This document shows, in pieces, positions 1 through 6,172 of a DNA stretch of 8,531 nt. The stretch is from Lachnospiraceae bacterium (lineage in GTDB: Bacteria > Bacillota_A > Clostridia > Lachnospirales > Lachnospiraceae), in the NCBI GenBank assembly GCA_017464045.1, contig JAFUEG010000110.1, positions 1-8,531 of the forward strand. Reading direction: 5' to 3'. The translations under genes and the position numbers were made by a program. The notes under the pieces are model-generated. The model saw only the letters and a program-made list of their open reading frames with translations, did not search any database and had not been told where the DNA came from. The stretch's first letter is position 1. Each line of letters begins with the position of its first letter.

Positions 1-6
1 TCTAAC

Positions 7-816
7 GTGTTTAACGATACAGTATATATCATCTGTGAAAAGAAAAATTTCCGTACAGATGCTTTATTAACCATATTTTCAAATGAATACAAGACCAAGG
101 TTATATATACCTCAACAGACGGAATACCGGAAATAAATGATCCTATCTGCTTTGTAGTAGATGTAACCTCTACAGAAAGTAAGCTGGCTCAAAAGATCAT
201 TTATTATATCCAGGATGTTGCTTATGAGAAGAATAAACATATCTTCCTTATAGGAGAAATTGAGGACTTGAAGAACGCAAGGCCGTTCTTTACAAGAAAA
301 GATATATCTGTTACAGAGTTTGCCCGTCCTATCGATATAAGCCAGACTATTGATGATATAAAAGAAATCATATCGGTACGACCAAGGACAGTTCGGCGAA
401 AACAGTTAGTCGTGTGCGATGATAGCCTTACTTTTATCAAACTTCTGAAAAAAACCTTGGAAAAGCGGTATGAAGTTTTTACCGCACAATCAGCATTTGA
501 CTGTATAAAGATTTTGGCCGGAATGGATCCTCCGGATATGGTGATTATTGATTTTGAGATGCCTACCTGCGACGGAATGACACTCTGCTCCATGATTAAA
601 GAACGGCCGGAATATAAAAATACCGCCATCGTGTTCTATAGTGGTAATTCGGATGTAGATAATATCATACATCTAATGCCTATGATAGACGGCTATATTT
701 TAAAGGATAAGCCCGTAACAAGGCTTGATGCTGAACTCGAAGAGATCTTCCGTAAGAAGAAAAAGGAAAGAAAAAGCAAGAAAGAGAAGAAAGAAAAGAA
801 GAACAAAGGTAAATAG
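7..816 (+). CDS. Response-regulator-like protein: pseudo-receiver plus CheY-like receiver, Lys-rich tail
   Basis: A 269-residue protein with a canonical CheY-like receiver at about residues 132-250. The acidic pair is D138-D139 (VVCDDS), the phospho-acceptor is D182 (IIDFEMP), the conserved Ser/Thr position is S212 (FYSGN), and the lysine is K235 followed by P236. A phosphorelay kinase should therefore be able to phosphorylate it. Residues 1-125 have the same alternating strand/helix pattern (VYIIC, CFVVDV, HIFLIG, then ARPID near the end) but lack the acidic pocket, so I read them as a degenerate receiver; that is inference. There is no DNA-binding output domain. The protein ends in a strongly basic tail, about residues 249-269. 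The start is GTG at 7, which fits the first strand, but the frame stays open to the window edge, so an upstream start is possible. It lies 1 base before the YvyF-like gene, so the pair is probably co-transcribed and may have a motility-linked role. Confidence 0.85.
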   Translation: MFNDTVYIICEKKNFRTDALLTIFSNEYKTKVIYTSTDGIPEINDPICFVVDVTSTESKLAQKIIYYIQDVAYEKNKHIFLIGEIEDLKNARPFFTRKDISVTEFARPIDISQTIDDIKEIISVRPRTVRRKQLVVCDDSLTFIKLLKKTLEKRYEVFTAQSAFDCIKILAGMDPPDMVIIDFEMPTCDGMTLCSMIKERPEYKNTAIVFYSGNSDVDNIIHLMPMIDGYILKDKPVTRLDAELEEIFRKKKKERKSKKEKKEKKNKGK

Positions 817-817
817 T

Positions 818-1219
818 ATGGATGTACGCGCCTGCAGAGAATGCAGAAAACTGTTCAACTACATAGCCGGTCCCGAGATCTGTCCGTCTTGCCGTGAAAA
901 GATTGAGCAAGCCCTGAAAACGGCTCAAAAATACCTTTTTGAACATAAGGGGGCAAATATATCGGAAGTCTCTCAAAACTGCCAGATTGAGGAAGATACA
1001 CTACAAAAATGGATAAATGATGGAAAACTGCAGCTTGGCTCTGACAGTTCAATAAAATGTAAAAAATGTGGCAGGCCTATATCGATCGGAGAGTATTGCG
1101 AGTTTTGCAAAAACGAGTTGCTAAAGGAATTAACAACCGTCTTGCCGGAGAAAAAGAAGCTTGATATGCCGATTGTGCGGCAGGAAAACAAGATGCGCTA
1201 TTTTGGCAGCAGGCGATGA
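818..1219 (+). CDS. yvyF: YvyF-like flagellar-region protein (two zinc ribbons flanking an HTH)
   Basis: A 133-residue protein matching the pattern of the YvyF/TIGR03826 flagellar-operon family. An N-terminal CxxC...CxxC zinc ribbon (C6, C9, C22, C25) is followed by a small helix-turn-helix-like segment (about residues 35-72, with ANISEVSQNC and TLQKWINDGKL). A second zinc ribbon follows (C81, C84, C94, C97), then a charged tail ending in MRYFGSRR. The family is found beside flagellar genes in Firmicutes and its exact biochemistry is not settled. I start it at ATG 818 because AAAGGT at 805-810 gives a 7-base spacing and the N-terminus MDVRACREC matches the family. The longer open frame back to 725 lies inside the Lys-rich tail of the previous gene and is ignored. 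flgM/flgN/flgK, the usual next genes in Bacillus, are absent downstream. Confidence 0.82.
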   Translation: MDVRACRECRKLFNYIAGPEICPSCREKIEQALKTAQKYLFEHKGANISEVSQNCQIEEDTLQKWINDGKLQLGSDSSIKCKKCGRPISIGEYCEFCKNELLKELTTVLPEKKKLDMPIVRQENKMRYFGSRR

Positions 1220-1265
1220 TAAGCAAGCATTATATGAATAAATAAAGGGAAGGAGGAATGTCAGT

Positions 1266-1451
1266 ATGTGTGATGTAGCGCAAAGCCTTATTATGAAAGG
1301 CAAAGTAGAAGGAAGAGCCGAGGGCAAAGCCGAAGGTATAGCCGCAAAAACGATTCAGGTCTACCAGAATTGTATTAAAAGGGGAATGAATCAAGAGGAC
1401 GCCATAGCCATTTCTGGCATATCCGAAACTCAGCTAAAGAAATTAAAGTAG
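1266..1451 (+). CDS. Small protein resembling the C-terminal tail of Rpn-family nuclease/transposase (likely remnant)
   Basis: A 61-residue ORF starting MCDVAQSLIMKGK, with a repeated (K/R)xEGxAEG segment (about residues 12-24) and a helical end (MNQEDAIAISGISETQLKKL). This is the typical tail that follows the nuclease domain in Rpn/PD-(D/E)XK transposase-like proteins of clostridia. The whole catalytic domain is missing. ATG 1266 is preceded by AGGAGG (1251-1256) with 9-base spacing, so it could be translated. However, the same frame read upstream through a TAA at 1239-1241 (DDKQALYE, stop, IKGRRNVS) also looks like this family, which suggests a decayed 3' remnant whose AGGAGG was once coding. 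It is followed at once by a terminator. No function should be assumed. Confidence 0.55.
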   Translation: MCDVAQSLIMKGKVEGRAEGKAEGIAAKTIQVYQNCIKRGMNQEDAIAISGISETQLKKLK

Positions 1452-1463
1452 TATTCGATTCTA

Positions 1464-1489
1464 AAAAGGTCGCCATACGGCGGCCTTTT
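1464..1489. terminator. Hairpin terminator between convergent + and - transcription units
   Basis: An 11-bp stem, AAAAGGTCGCC / GGCGGCCTTTT (one G-T pair), closes a 4-base ATAC loop. It is flanked by A and T runs on either side, so it can act as an intrinsic terminator in both directions. It sits 13 bases after the Rpn-like remnant and 10 bases beyond the stop of the topoisomerase gene. Confidence 0.85.
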
Positions 1490-1498
1490 CTCTGCACA

Positions 1499-3964
1499 TT
1501 ACTCATTTTCGTTGATAAATTTGAATTTCGTTTCGTAGTTCTCATCAAGTATCAAGGCAGCGGGCGAAGAAAACGGGGTTCCATCTTTCTTCTTGAAGTC
1601 GTTTATAGCACCGGTCCTGCCTGCTAAAAGAGCACTCATTTCGTTATCTGTAAGAATATGACTTGCCACTTTACGGTAGATCTTAACTCCACACTGACAT
1701 ATAAGAGCATAACCTTTATCTTCAAATTTGTGGCCACATTTAGGGCACGTATAAACATAAGAAGATGGAGCGATCTGCTCTTTACTATCCATAATAAAGC
1801 TTACTTTACCGTCTTTTATGCCTAAAACAGCGTCAAATGTACCGCTACCGTCCTTTTTCTTAAAACCCTTAATTTTATCTGTATTCTTGCCTTCTACAAG
1901 GGCAGATAAGGCTTTAGAACCGAGCTTCTTACCAGATACCGTAAAAGGAATAAACAGGTTACAACCGCTTTTATCCGGCTTAAACCCACTACATCCATAT
2001 CCCTTATCTTTAACTTCAAACATTTTTTTACCACAAAGAGGGCAGTTGCCGATTTCTTTCTTGCCGCCTGCTGCCGCACCGTTCGCATTCTGATGATTCT
2101 CTTCCATACCTTTGATCACCTCCAGATTCTTCTTAATCTCGTCTTCAAGTTTCAAGTGATACGCCTGCTTTGTAATAGTACCGGATTCTATCTGGGAAAG
2201 TCCTTTCTCCCAGTTAGCCGTAAATTCCGGCTTAAGTAGTGAAGGAATAGATTTCTTAACAACGTTATATATGATATAGCCATCTTCAGACGGAGATAAG
2301 ATCTGAGTCTTTTTGTTAAGGGACAGATGCTTAATATCAATAAGCTTTTGTATGATACCGGCTCTGGTGGCACTTGTGCCTATCCCGGACGACTTGATCT
2401 GAGCACGCAGCTCTTCATCCTCAATGAGTTTTCCGGCATTTTCCATAGCAAGTATAATGGATCCGGAAGTATATCTTTTGGGCGGCTGTGTTTTGCTTTC
2501 TTTCTGGCTAAAGGATTTAACGCTTAAAATATCCCCTTTTTTTGCCACTATAGGTCCGGAAATTTCTTCATCGTCCTTTTCTTCATTTCCATAAAGAGTT
2601 AAAAATCCGCTGTTAATAAGCTCTTTGGATGTAGCAAAGAAATACTCATTAGACGAGTGGAAGAGTGTAACAGCCGTCTTTTTATACTCTGCAGGGGGAT
2701 AAAAAATAGCAAGAAAACGGTCTACTATTAAATGATAGACATTAAGTTCCAAGTCAGATAATTTATCTATTCCGGATCCAAGGCCTGTAGGTATGATAGC
2801 GTAATGATCTGATACTTTACTGTCGTCTACGTATTTTTTTGATTTGCCTACTGAAGAATAATCAGTAGAAAGGATATATTCTATCTCACTTTTACGGTAG
2901 CCTGTGCGAATAAGTCCGTCAAAAACACGCTTAATCTCGCTAAACATAGCTTTTGTAAGTACACGGGCATCAGTTCTCGGATAAGTGGTTAATTTCGATT
3001 CATAGAGCTTTTGAGCAACGTTTAAGGTCTCCTGGGGAGAAATCTTAAACCGCTTGGTACATTCACTCTGAAGCTCGGCCAAGTTAAACAATGACGGAGG
3101 ATTCTTTTTTTCAGAAGAGGTTTTTACGTCTTTAACGGTAAGGCTCATATCTTTTGAAAGTCCGGATATAAACGCGCCCGCTGCCTCTTTTGACAAAAAG
3201 CCGCATTGGTTATACACTGTATCACTCCCATACAGGCGGGTTCCTTCAACGGCTTTCCACTCAGCATCAAAGCCTACATCTGCTACAATGCGGTAATATA
3301 CCGTTTCTTTGAAGTTTTTTATCTCATTTTCACGATCTACGATCATTCCAAGGACTGTAGTCATAACACGGCCAACAGATACCGGATGGTATTTTTTATC
3401 GGATCCATAGAAGCCAAACTTGCATGATAAAGCTCTTGAATAATTAATACCTACGGCATAATCTTCAATAGCTCTTTCATACCCACTGTCAATGAGAGTT
3501 CTGTATGAAGATAAGGGTTTGGCAGTTTCAAGACCTTTCTTCATTTCGGAATCGGTAAGAGAGTCCACCCATACAACAAGGACTTTTGCTGATTTATTAT
3601 ATCCCGCCTGCTGCAACACATAGCTTTGGATAGTAATACCTTCCCTGGCAGGATCCCCTGCTAAGTAGATCGTACTTATATCATCACGATGGTATAAGTC
3701 TTTGATTGTATAAAACTGTTTTTTGACATTGGCAATGACTTCGTATTTATATTTCTCCGGAAGAAACGGGAGGTCGTCTATATTCCATTTGGAATACTTC
3801 TCGTCATACTTCTGAGGATAGGAGAGAGTAACAAGGTGACCGTAGCACCATGTTATGATCCATTTATCGTTTTCAAGATAACCGTCTTTACTCCCCGAGA
3901 CGCCTAAAAACCTTGCAAAGTCCTGCGCAACAGAGGGTTTTTCAGTTATGATTATATTCTTCAT
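1499..3964 (-). CDS. topB: DNA topoisomerase III (type IA), mobile-element-like form
   Basis: An 821-residue type IA topoisomerase, which passes one DNA strand through a transient 5'-phosphotyrosine break and decatenates or relaxes DNA. The TOPRIM domain comes first: E8 in IITEKPSVA and D104/E108 in AGDPAREG, but the second Asp of the usual DPDREG motif is alanine (A106). The central gate domain has NPPSLFNLAELQSE at about 288-301 and the catalytic Y328 in LTTYPRTDAR. The conserved SDHYAIIPTG segment lies at about 385-394. The C-terminus has two Cys clusters (C641, C644, C658, C668; and C740, C743, C756, C758), each followed by an ALSALVEG/EMSALLAG...FKKKDG repeat like the Toprim C-terminal repeat. 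Its length exceeds the roughly 650 residues of E. coli TopB because of this tail. The start MKNIIITEKPSVA is the standard one, though no good ribosome binding site precedes it. It has its own leader after an upstream terminator. Mobile elements often carry such enzymes. Confidence 0.93.
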   Translation of the reverse strand: MKNIIITEKPSVAQDFARFLGVSGSKDGYLENDKWIITWCYGHLVTLSYPQKYDEKYSKWNIDDLPFLPEKYKYEVIANVKKQFYTIKDLYHRDDISTIYLAGDPAREGITIQSYVLQQAGYNKSAKVLVVWVDSLTDSEMKKGLETAKPLSSYRTLIDSGYERAIEDYAVGINYSRALSCKFGFYGSDKKYHPVSVGRVMTTVLGMIVDRENEIKNFKETVYYRIVADVGFDAEWKAVEGTRLYGSDTVYNQCGFLSKEAAGAFISGLSKDMSLTVKDVKTSSEKKNPPSLFNLAELQSECTKRFKISPQETLNVAQKLYESKLTTYPRTDARVLTKAMFSEIKRVFDGLIRTGYRKSEIEYILSTDYSSVGKSKKYVDDSKVSDHYAIIPTGLGSGIDKLSDLELNVYHLIVDRFLAIFYPPAEYKKTAVTLFHSSNEYFFATSKELINSGFLTLYGNEEKDDEEISGPIVAKKGDILSVKSFSQKESKTQPPKRYTSGSIILAMENAGKLIEDEELRAQIKSSGIGTSATRAGIIQKLIDIKHLSLNKKTQILSPSEDGYIIYNVVKKSIPSLLKPEFTANWEKGLSQIESGTITKQAYHLKLEDEIKKNLEVIKGMEENHQNANGAAAGGKKEIGNCPLCGKKMFEVKDKGYGCSGFKPDKSGCNLFIPFTVSGKKLGSKALSALVEGKNTDKIKGFKKKDGSGTFDAVLGIKDGKVSFIMDSKEQIAPSSYVYTCPKCGHKFEDKGYALICQCGVKIYRKVASHILTDNEMSALLAGRTGAINDFKKKDGTPFSSPAALILDENYETKFKFINENE

Positions 3965-3987
3965 AGGCAGTTTTTGTCTTTTGTAAA

Positions 3988-4006
3988 GGACATATTGTGG
4001 ACATAT
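3988..4006. repeat. Tandem 8-bp direct repeat in the topoisomerase leader
   Basis: GGACATAT occurs twice with TGT between, an 11-bp period that places both copies on about the same face of the helix. It ends 24 bases before the topB start codon, where a regulator could block transcription or ribosome loading. No protein partner can be named. Confidence 0.5.
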
Positions 4007-4040
4007 ACAGAGACAATTAGTGGAAATATTTGAAAAGTGT

Positions 4041-4059
4041 AGAAAGAGATATCCTTTCT
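4041..4059. promoter_or_regulatory. Imperfect palindrome upstream of topB (possible operator)
   Basis: AGAAAGAGATATCCTTTCT has arms AGAAAG/CTTTCT around a GATATC centre with one extra base. It lies between the terminator of the upstream operon and the topB start, the place where a topB promoter should lie. I cannot identify a convincing -35/-10 pair, so a regulatory role is inference. Confidence 0.3.
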
Positions 4060-4064
4060 GGCAC

Positions 4065-4100
4065 TAAAAAACATAAAATGGCAGCGGGCGCTGTCATTTT
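4065..4100 (-). terminator. Intrinsic terminator of the accessory operon
   Basis: On the - strand, an 11-bp stem (AAAATGACAGC / GCTGCCATTTT, one G-T pair, 4-base GCCC loop; + strand arms 4075-4085 and 4090-4100) is followed by ATG and a run of six T. It overlaps the stop codon of the 29-residue ORF and separates the upstream operon from topB. Confidence 0.75.
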
Positions 4101-4183
4101 ATTACAGGACTGACACAGCATAAGAGCATCAATAAGACAAGAACAGCTCCATAAATAAGGTATCTGATATTATCTTTAGGCAT
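4094..4183 (-). CDS. 29-residue single-pass membrane peptide
   Basis: A small ORF reading MPKDNIRYLIYGAVLVLLM, then LLCCVSPVIK. It has a short charged N-terminus, then one hydrophobic stretch (about residues 8-24) with a Cys pair (C22, C23). Translation is well supported: AAGGAGG (4190-4196) lies 6 bases before ATG 4183. The start overlaps the last codons of the preceding zinc-finger-like gene by 8 bases, suggesting coupling. The stop is embedded in the terminator stem, so it is the last gene of the operon. I do not recognise a family. It could be a membrane-anchored regulator or toxin-like peptide, but nothing in the sequence decides this. Confidence 0.6.
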   Translation of the reverse strand: MPKDNIRYLIYGAVLVLLMLLCCVSPVIK

Positions 4184-4421
4184 GACCTACCTCCTTTTTA
4201 TCATCAAACGGCTCAGACATATACGGAAATCCAAGTCTGATGCCACAGTTACCGCAGTAGTTGTTAGGATTTCCGAGGATGTTATAGCAGGATCCTTCCT
4301 TACCACAGTTTCGGCATACAATACGGCCGGAAACAACTTTAAGGTTTAATTGTGGAAGCTCTTTGTCGCTATATCGGTTCTTAATGATATCCGATATCTG
4401 CTCACGTACGTTCTTTTTCAC
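4176..4421 (-). CDS. Small zinc-finger-like protein (CxxC...C...CxxC)
   Basis: An 81-residue protein with a polar helical N-terminus (about 1-25) and a zinc-ribbon-like core: C36-R-N-C39, C45, then C56-G-N-C59 followed by GIRLGF. The spacing of the two CxxC knuckles (about 17 residues) is typical of a structural zinc site, so a nucleic-acid or protein binding role is likely, though the specific family is unknown to me. The start is GTG at 4421, with AAGGAGG (4430-4436) 8 bases upstream; no ATG fits better. It overlaps a Cys-rich small ORF upstream by 20 bases and the 29-residue membrane peptide downstream by 8 bases, consistent with one tightly packed transcript. Confidence 0.72.
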   Translation of the reverse strand: MKKNVREQISDIIKNRYSDKELPQLNLKVVSGRIVCRNCGKEGSCYNILGNPNNYCGNCGIRLGFPYMSEPFDDKKEVGHA

Positions 4422-4566
4422 TACGTTTTCCTCCTTCCAGGATTCTTTTACTGTCCTTATTCATAGGGCAGGTCATATCACAAAAAGGATACATTTTTGC
4501 AATATTGCACTTTATCTCGTGATATGAAGGACAATTATTGATTGTATTCGTAGATGGTGTAATCAA
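4402..4566 (-). CDS. Putative 54-residue Cys-rich protein overlapping both neighbours
   Basis: This fills the gap between the 147-residue gene and the zinc-finger-like gene in a third frame. From TTG 4566 it reads LITPSTNTINNCPSYHEIKC, then a Cys-rich part with C29 and C33 (PFCDMTCPMNKDSKRIL) and a basic tail. The four cysteines (C12, C20, C29, C33) and the dense polar residues look like a small metal-binding or disulfide domain rather than random sequence. AAAAGGAG (4577-4584) lies 10 bases before the TTG. A shorter start, ATG 4494, has no ribosome binding site. It overlaps the upstream gene by 32 bases and the downstream gene by 20. The unusual start and short length keep confidence low. 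Confidence 0.4.
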   Translation of the reverse strand: MITPSTNTINNCPSYHEIKCNIAKMYPFCDMTCPMNKDSKRILEGGKRSEKERT

Positions 4567-4978
4567 AGATATTTTTCTCCTTTTGTCTTAAATATATTTT
4601 TTTGATCTGCTCATAGTAATCTTTAAGGGTGCTGATCCGGCCGGGTTCATTTATAAGGCGGTGGTTTAACTCCTCAGAACCGTACCAGCCACGATACAGG
4701 TCTATAAGAGCATTGCCCATCCCGGGCTCGTCTGAGTGTATCTCGTAATATATCCCCAAAGCATACTTATCGTCTTCAATACGCTGTATATCCCATTCCA
4801 TATGAGTTATGACGTTATAATCTATGGTAAGCAAGGCTTTTTCTTTATGAAGCTTTAAAAAGAGGCTGCAAAGCTCAACGTCTTTCATGTTCATAACATC
4901 GTCTTTCCATGAGTTCCATGCATCTGTTATAAGTTCATCGGAAAGAACACGTACTTTTTCGGTAGTCACATAGTTCAT
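4535..4978 (-). CDS. Hypothetical protein, 147 residues
   Basis: I do not recognise a family. The protein is soluble, mixed helix/strand and acidic, with aromatic-rich segments (AWNSWKDDV near 20-28, MEWDIQRI near 60-67, DLYRGWYGSEELNHRL near 93-108) and a basic helical region (DYYEQIKKIYLRQKEKN) before the end. It has no signal peptide, membrane segment or metal motif. ATG 4978 overlaps the stop of the VanX-like gene (ATGA), and AAGGAGG lies 4 bases upstream of the ATG, so the two are translationally coupled and probably act in the same pathway or element module. Confidence 0.75.
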   Translation of the reverse strand: MNYVTTEKVRVLSDELITDAWNSWKDDVMNMKDVELCSLFLKLHKEKALLTIDYNVITHMEWDIQRIEDDKYALGIYYEIHSDEPGMGNALIDLYRGWYGSEELNHRLINEPGRISTLKDYYEQIKKIYLRQKEKNIFDYTIYEYNQ

Positions 4979-5685
4979 ACGCCCTCCTTAGTATCAAGGA
5001 TACCCTTATATATAGGGACATTCCCCGTATAATAAGCCCAGTTACGGTTGCCGTAGTCAAAGTGCCACCATTCCGTAGGAAGGGATGTAAAGCCTACAGA
5101 GGTCATGGCATTATATAAAAGTCTGCGGTTATACTGGGCCACGTTATTATATCCATGTTCTTCATACTTCTCTTCAAAATAATATGAATATGCTTTAGGA
5201 GTGAAGTTATCATAATCACTGCCAAACTCAAGAGGAGAGCCGTCACGGTAGCATACCGTAAGATCCACTGCTCCGCCGGTGCTGTGCAAGAACGGGTCAC
5301 TTGTATTGATACTTGGCTTGTCTACAAACATTGACGTAAAAAAGTCAACGTCTTCGTCTGTAAACGAAGGATTCTCATTTTTTATAATCAGCCGGTATTC
5401 TTCCCAGAGTTCCTGCTGAACGATAAAAGGTCTCCAGCCATCATATACACGGAGCGTGCAGTGAGAGGGCAGCAGGCGGTCAATTACCATAACAAGCTTG
5501 TCAGCAACGGATTCACGCACGAGACAGTCATTTACCGCATATTTAATGCCACAGTTGTAATAATAGGGTTCACATATGATGCCGAGGTTCTGCAGGGAAA
5601 CAAGCCCTTCCCCACAATCTTCTATATCATCATACTTAAAACCAAAGTCCGGATTCTCACGGACAGGAATAGGGTCATTTAGCAT
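4975..5685 (-). CDS. VanX-like D-alanyl-D-alanine dipeptidase (peptidase family M15D)
   Basis: A 236-residue zinc dipeptidase of the VanX/DdpX family, which hydrolyses D-Ala-D-Ala. The key residues are present: R85 in RVYDGWRP, zinc ligands H134 and D141 in HSTGGAVDL, catalytic E205 and zinc ligand H208 in EWWHFDYG. It has no signal peptide, so it should act in the cytoplasm like VanX. None of the vanR/S/H/A ligase genes is nearby, so this is not evidence of glycopeptide resistance; related enzymes serve in D-Ala-D-Ala turnover or scavenging. Its start overlaps the end of the EVE-like gene by 11 bases, and its stop overlaps the next start (ATGA). Both overlaps point to a single operon. ATG 5685 is preceded by a GGAAAG-type site. 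Confidence 0.88.
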   Translation of the reverse strand: MLNDPIPVRENPDFGFKYDDIEDCGEGLVSLQNLGIICEPYYYNCGIKYAVNDCLVRESVADKLVMVIDRLLPSHCTLRVYDGWRPFIVQQELWEEYRLIIKNENPSFTDEDVDFFTSMFVDKPSINTSDPFLHSTGGAVDLTVCYRDGSPLEFGSDYDNFTPKAYSYYFEEKYEEHGYNNVAQYNRRLLYNAMTSVGFTSLPTEWWHFDYGNRNWAYYTGNVPIYKGILDTKEGV

Positions 5686-6106
5686 CTTCTTTCCATAGCT
5701 TTTTCAGCATTTCCTCATATTTATTTTTTATAGGAAAACCTGACCACTCAATAGCCCAGTCCTGATCCGGATAAAGAAACTGGAGAGTAGGCAGATCTAT
5801 CAAAAGCTTTTCTTCGGGGTCGTTAAGCTCGATAAATTCTATATCCACCGATCTGCGCCGGTATTGGAAGTCAAACGTGTATGAGTCACGTCGTATCTTT
5901 CCATAGCCGATAAGACTACCCATAGGCTTGCAATTCTGTACGATAAGGTAAAAATCATCGCCCGCTGCCGGCTCGGCAGAAATAACCGGCCAACTCATTA
6001 TATACGGCATATTTGTCTCTTTTAATTGCCGTATTTTGGCAATATCATGCCGTAAGTTTGGCCACTTATAGCTTTCTATGTCCCATACAAGTAAAAAGCT
6101 CTTCAA
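5675..6106 (-). CDS. Stand-alone EVE/PUA-like domain protein
   Basis: The 143-residue protein matches the pattern I know from the EVE-like N-terminal domain of HNH restriction endonucleases. Tryptophans W8 and W15 (VWDIESYKWPNL) are followed by W39, a strand motif GDDFYLIVQ (49-57), KPMGSLIGYGKI, then VDIEFIELNDPEEKLLI (about 87-103), and near the end WAIEWSGFPI (117-126) before a C-terminal helix. PUA-superfamily EVE/ASCH/SRA-type domains bind modified bases; here no nuclease domain is attached. The start is uncertain: GTG 6148 and ATG 6130 are in frame upstream but have no ribosome binding site. TTG 6106 has a GGGGG-containing purine run 6 bases upstream and begins right at the domain. It overlaps the VanX-like gene by 11 bases. 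Confidence 0.68.
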   Translation of the reverse strand: MKSFLLVWDIESYKWPNLRHDIAKIRQLKETNMPYIMSWPVISAEPAAGDDFYLIVQNCKPMGSLIGYGKIRRDSYTFDFQYRRRSVDIEFIELNDPEEKLLIDLPTLQFLYPDQDWAIEWSGFPIKNKYEEMLKKLWKEDAK

Positions 6107-6172
6107 TATATACCCCCACTCAAAGCACATTAAATACACTGTATGCACATTCAGAATATTAAAAAAATATAG

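Noticed and set aside
222..629. 135-residue open frame on the - strand
   Set aside because: It lies wholly opposite the response-regulator gene, which has intact motifs; the frame has no ribosome binding site or recognisable motif and is a shadow.
725..817. N-terminal extension of the YvyF-like protein
   Set aside because: It overlaps the Lys-rich tail of the preceding gene, while ATG 818 has a well-spaced ribosome binding site and the family N-terminus.
1818..2093. 91-residue open frame on the + strand
   Set aside because: Antisense to the zinc-finger region of the topoisomerase; Pro/Leu-rich composition typical of a shadow frame.
4975..5685. Glycopeptide resistance determinant
   Set aside because: Only a VanX-type peptidase is present. 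Without the ligase, dehydrogenase and two-component genes, resistance cannot be claimed.
6107..6148. GTG 6148 or ATG 6130 as start of the EVE-like protein
   Set aside because: Neither has a ribosome binding site, and the added residues MHTVYLMCFEWGYI fall before the domain. TTG 6106 has a purine-rich run 6 bases upstream.
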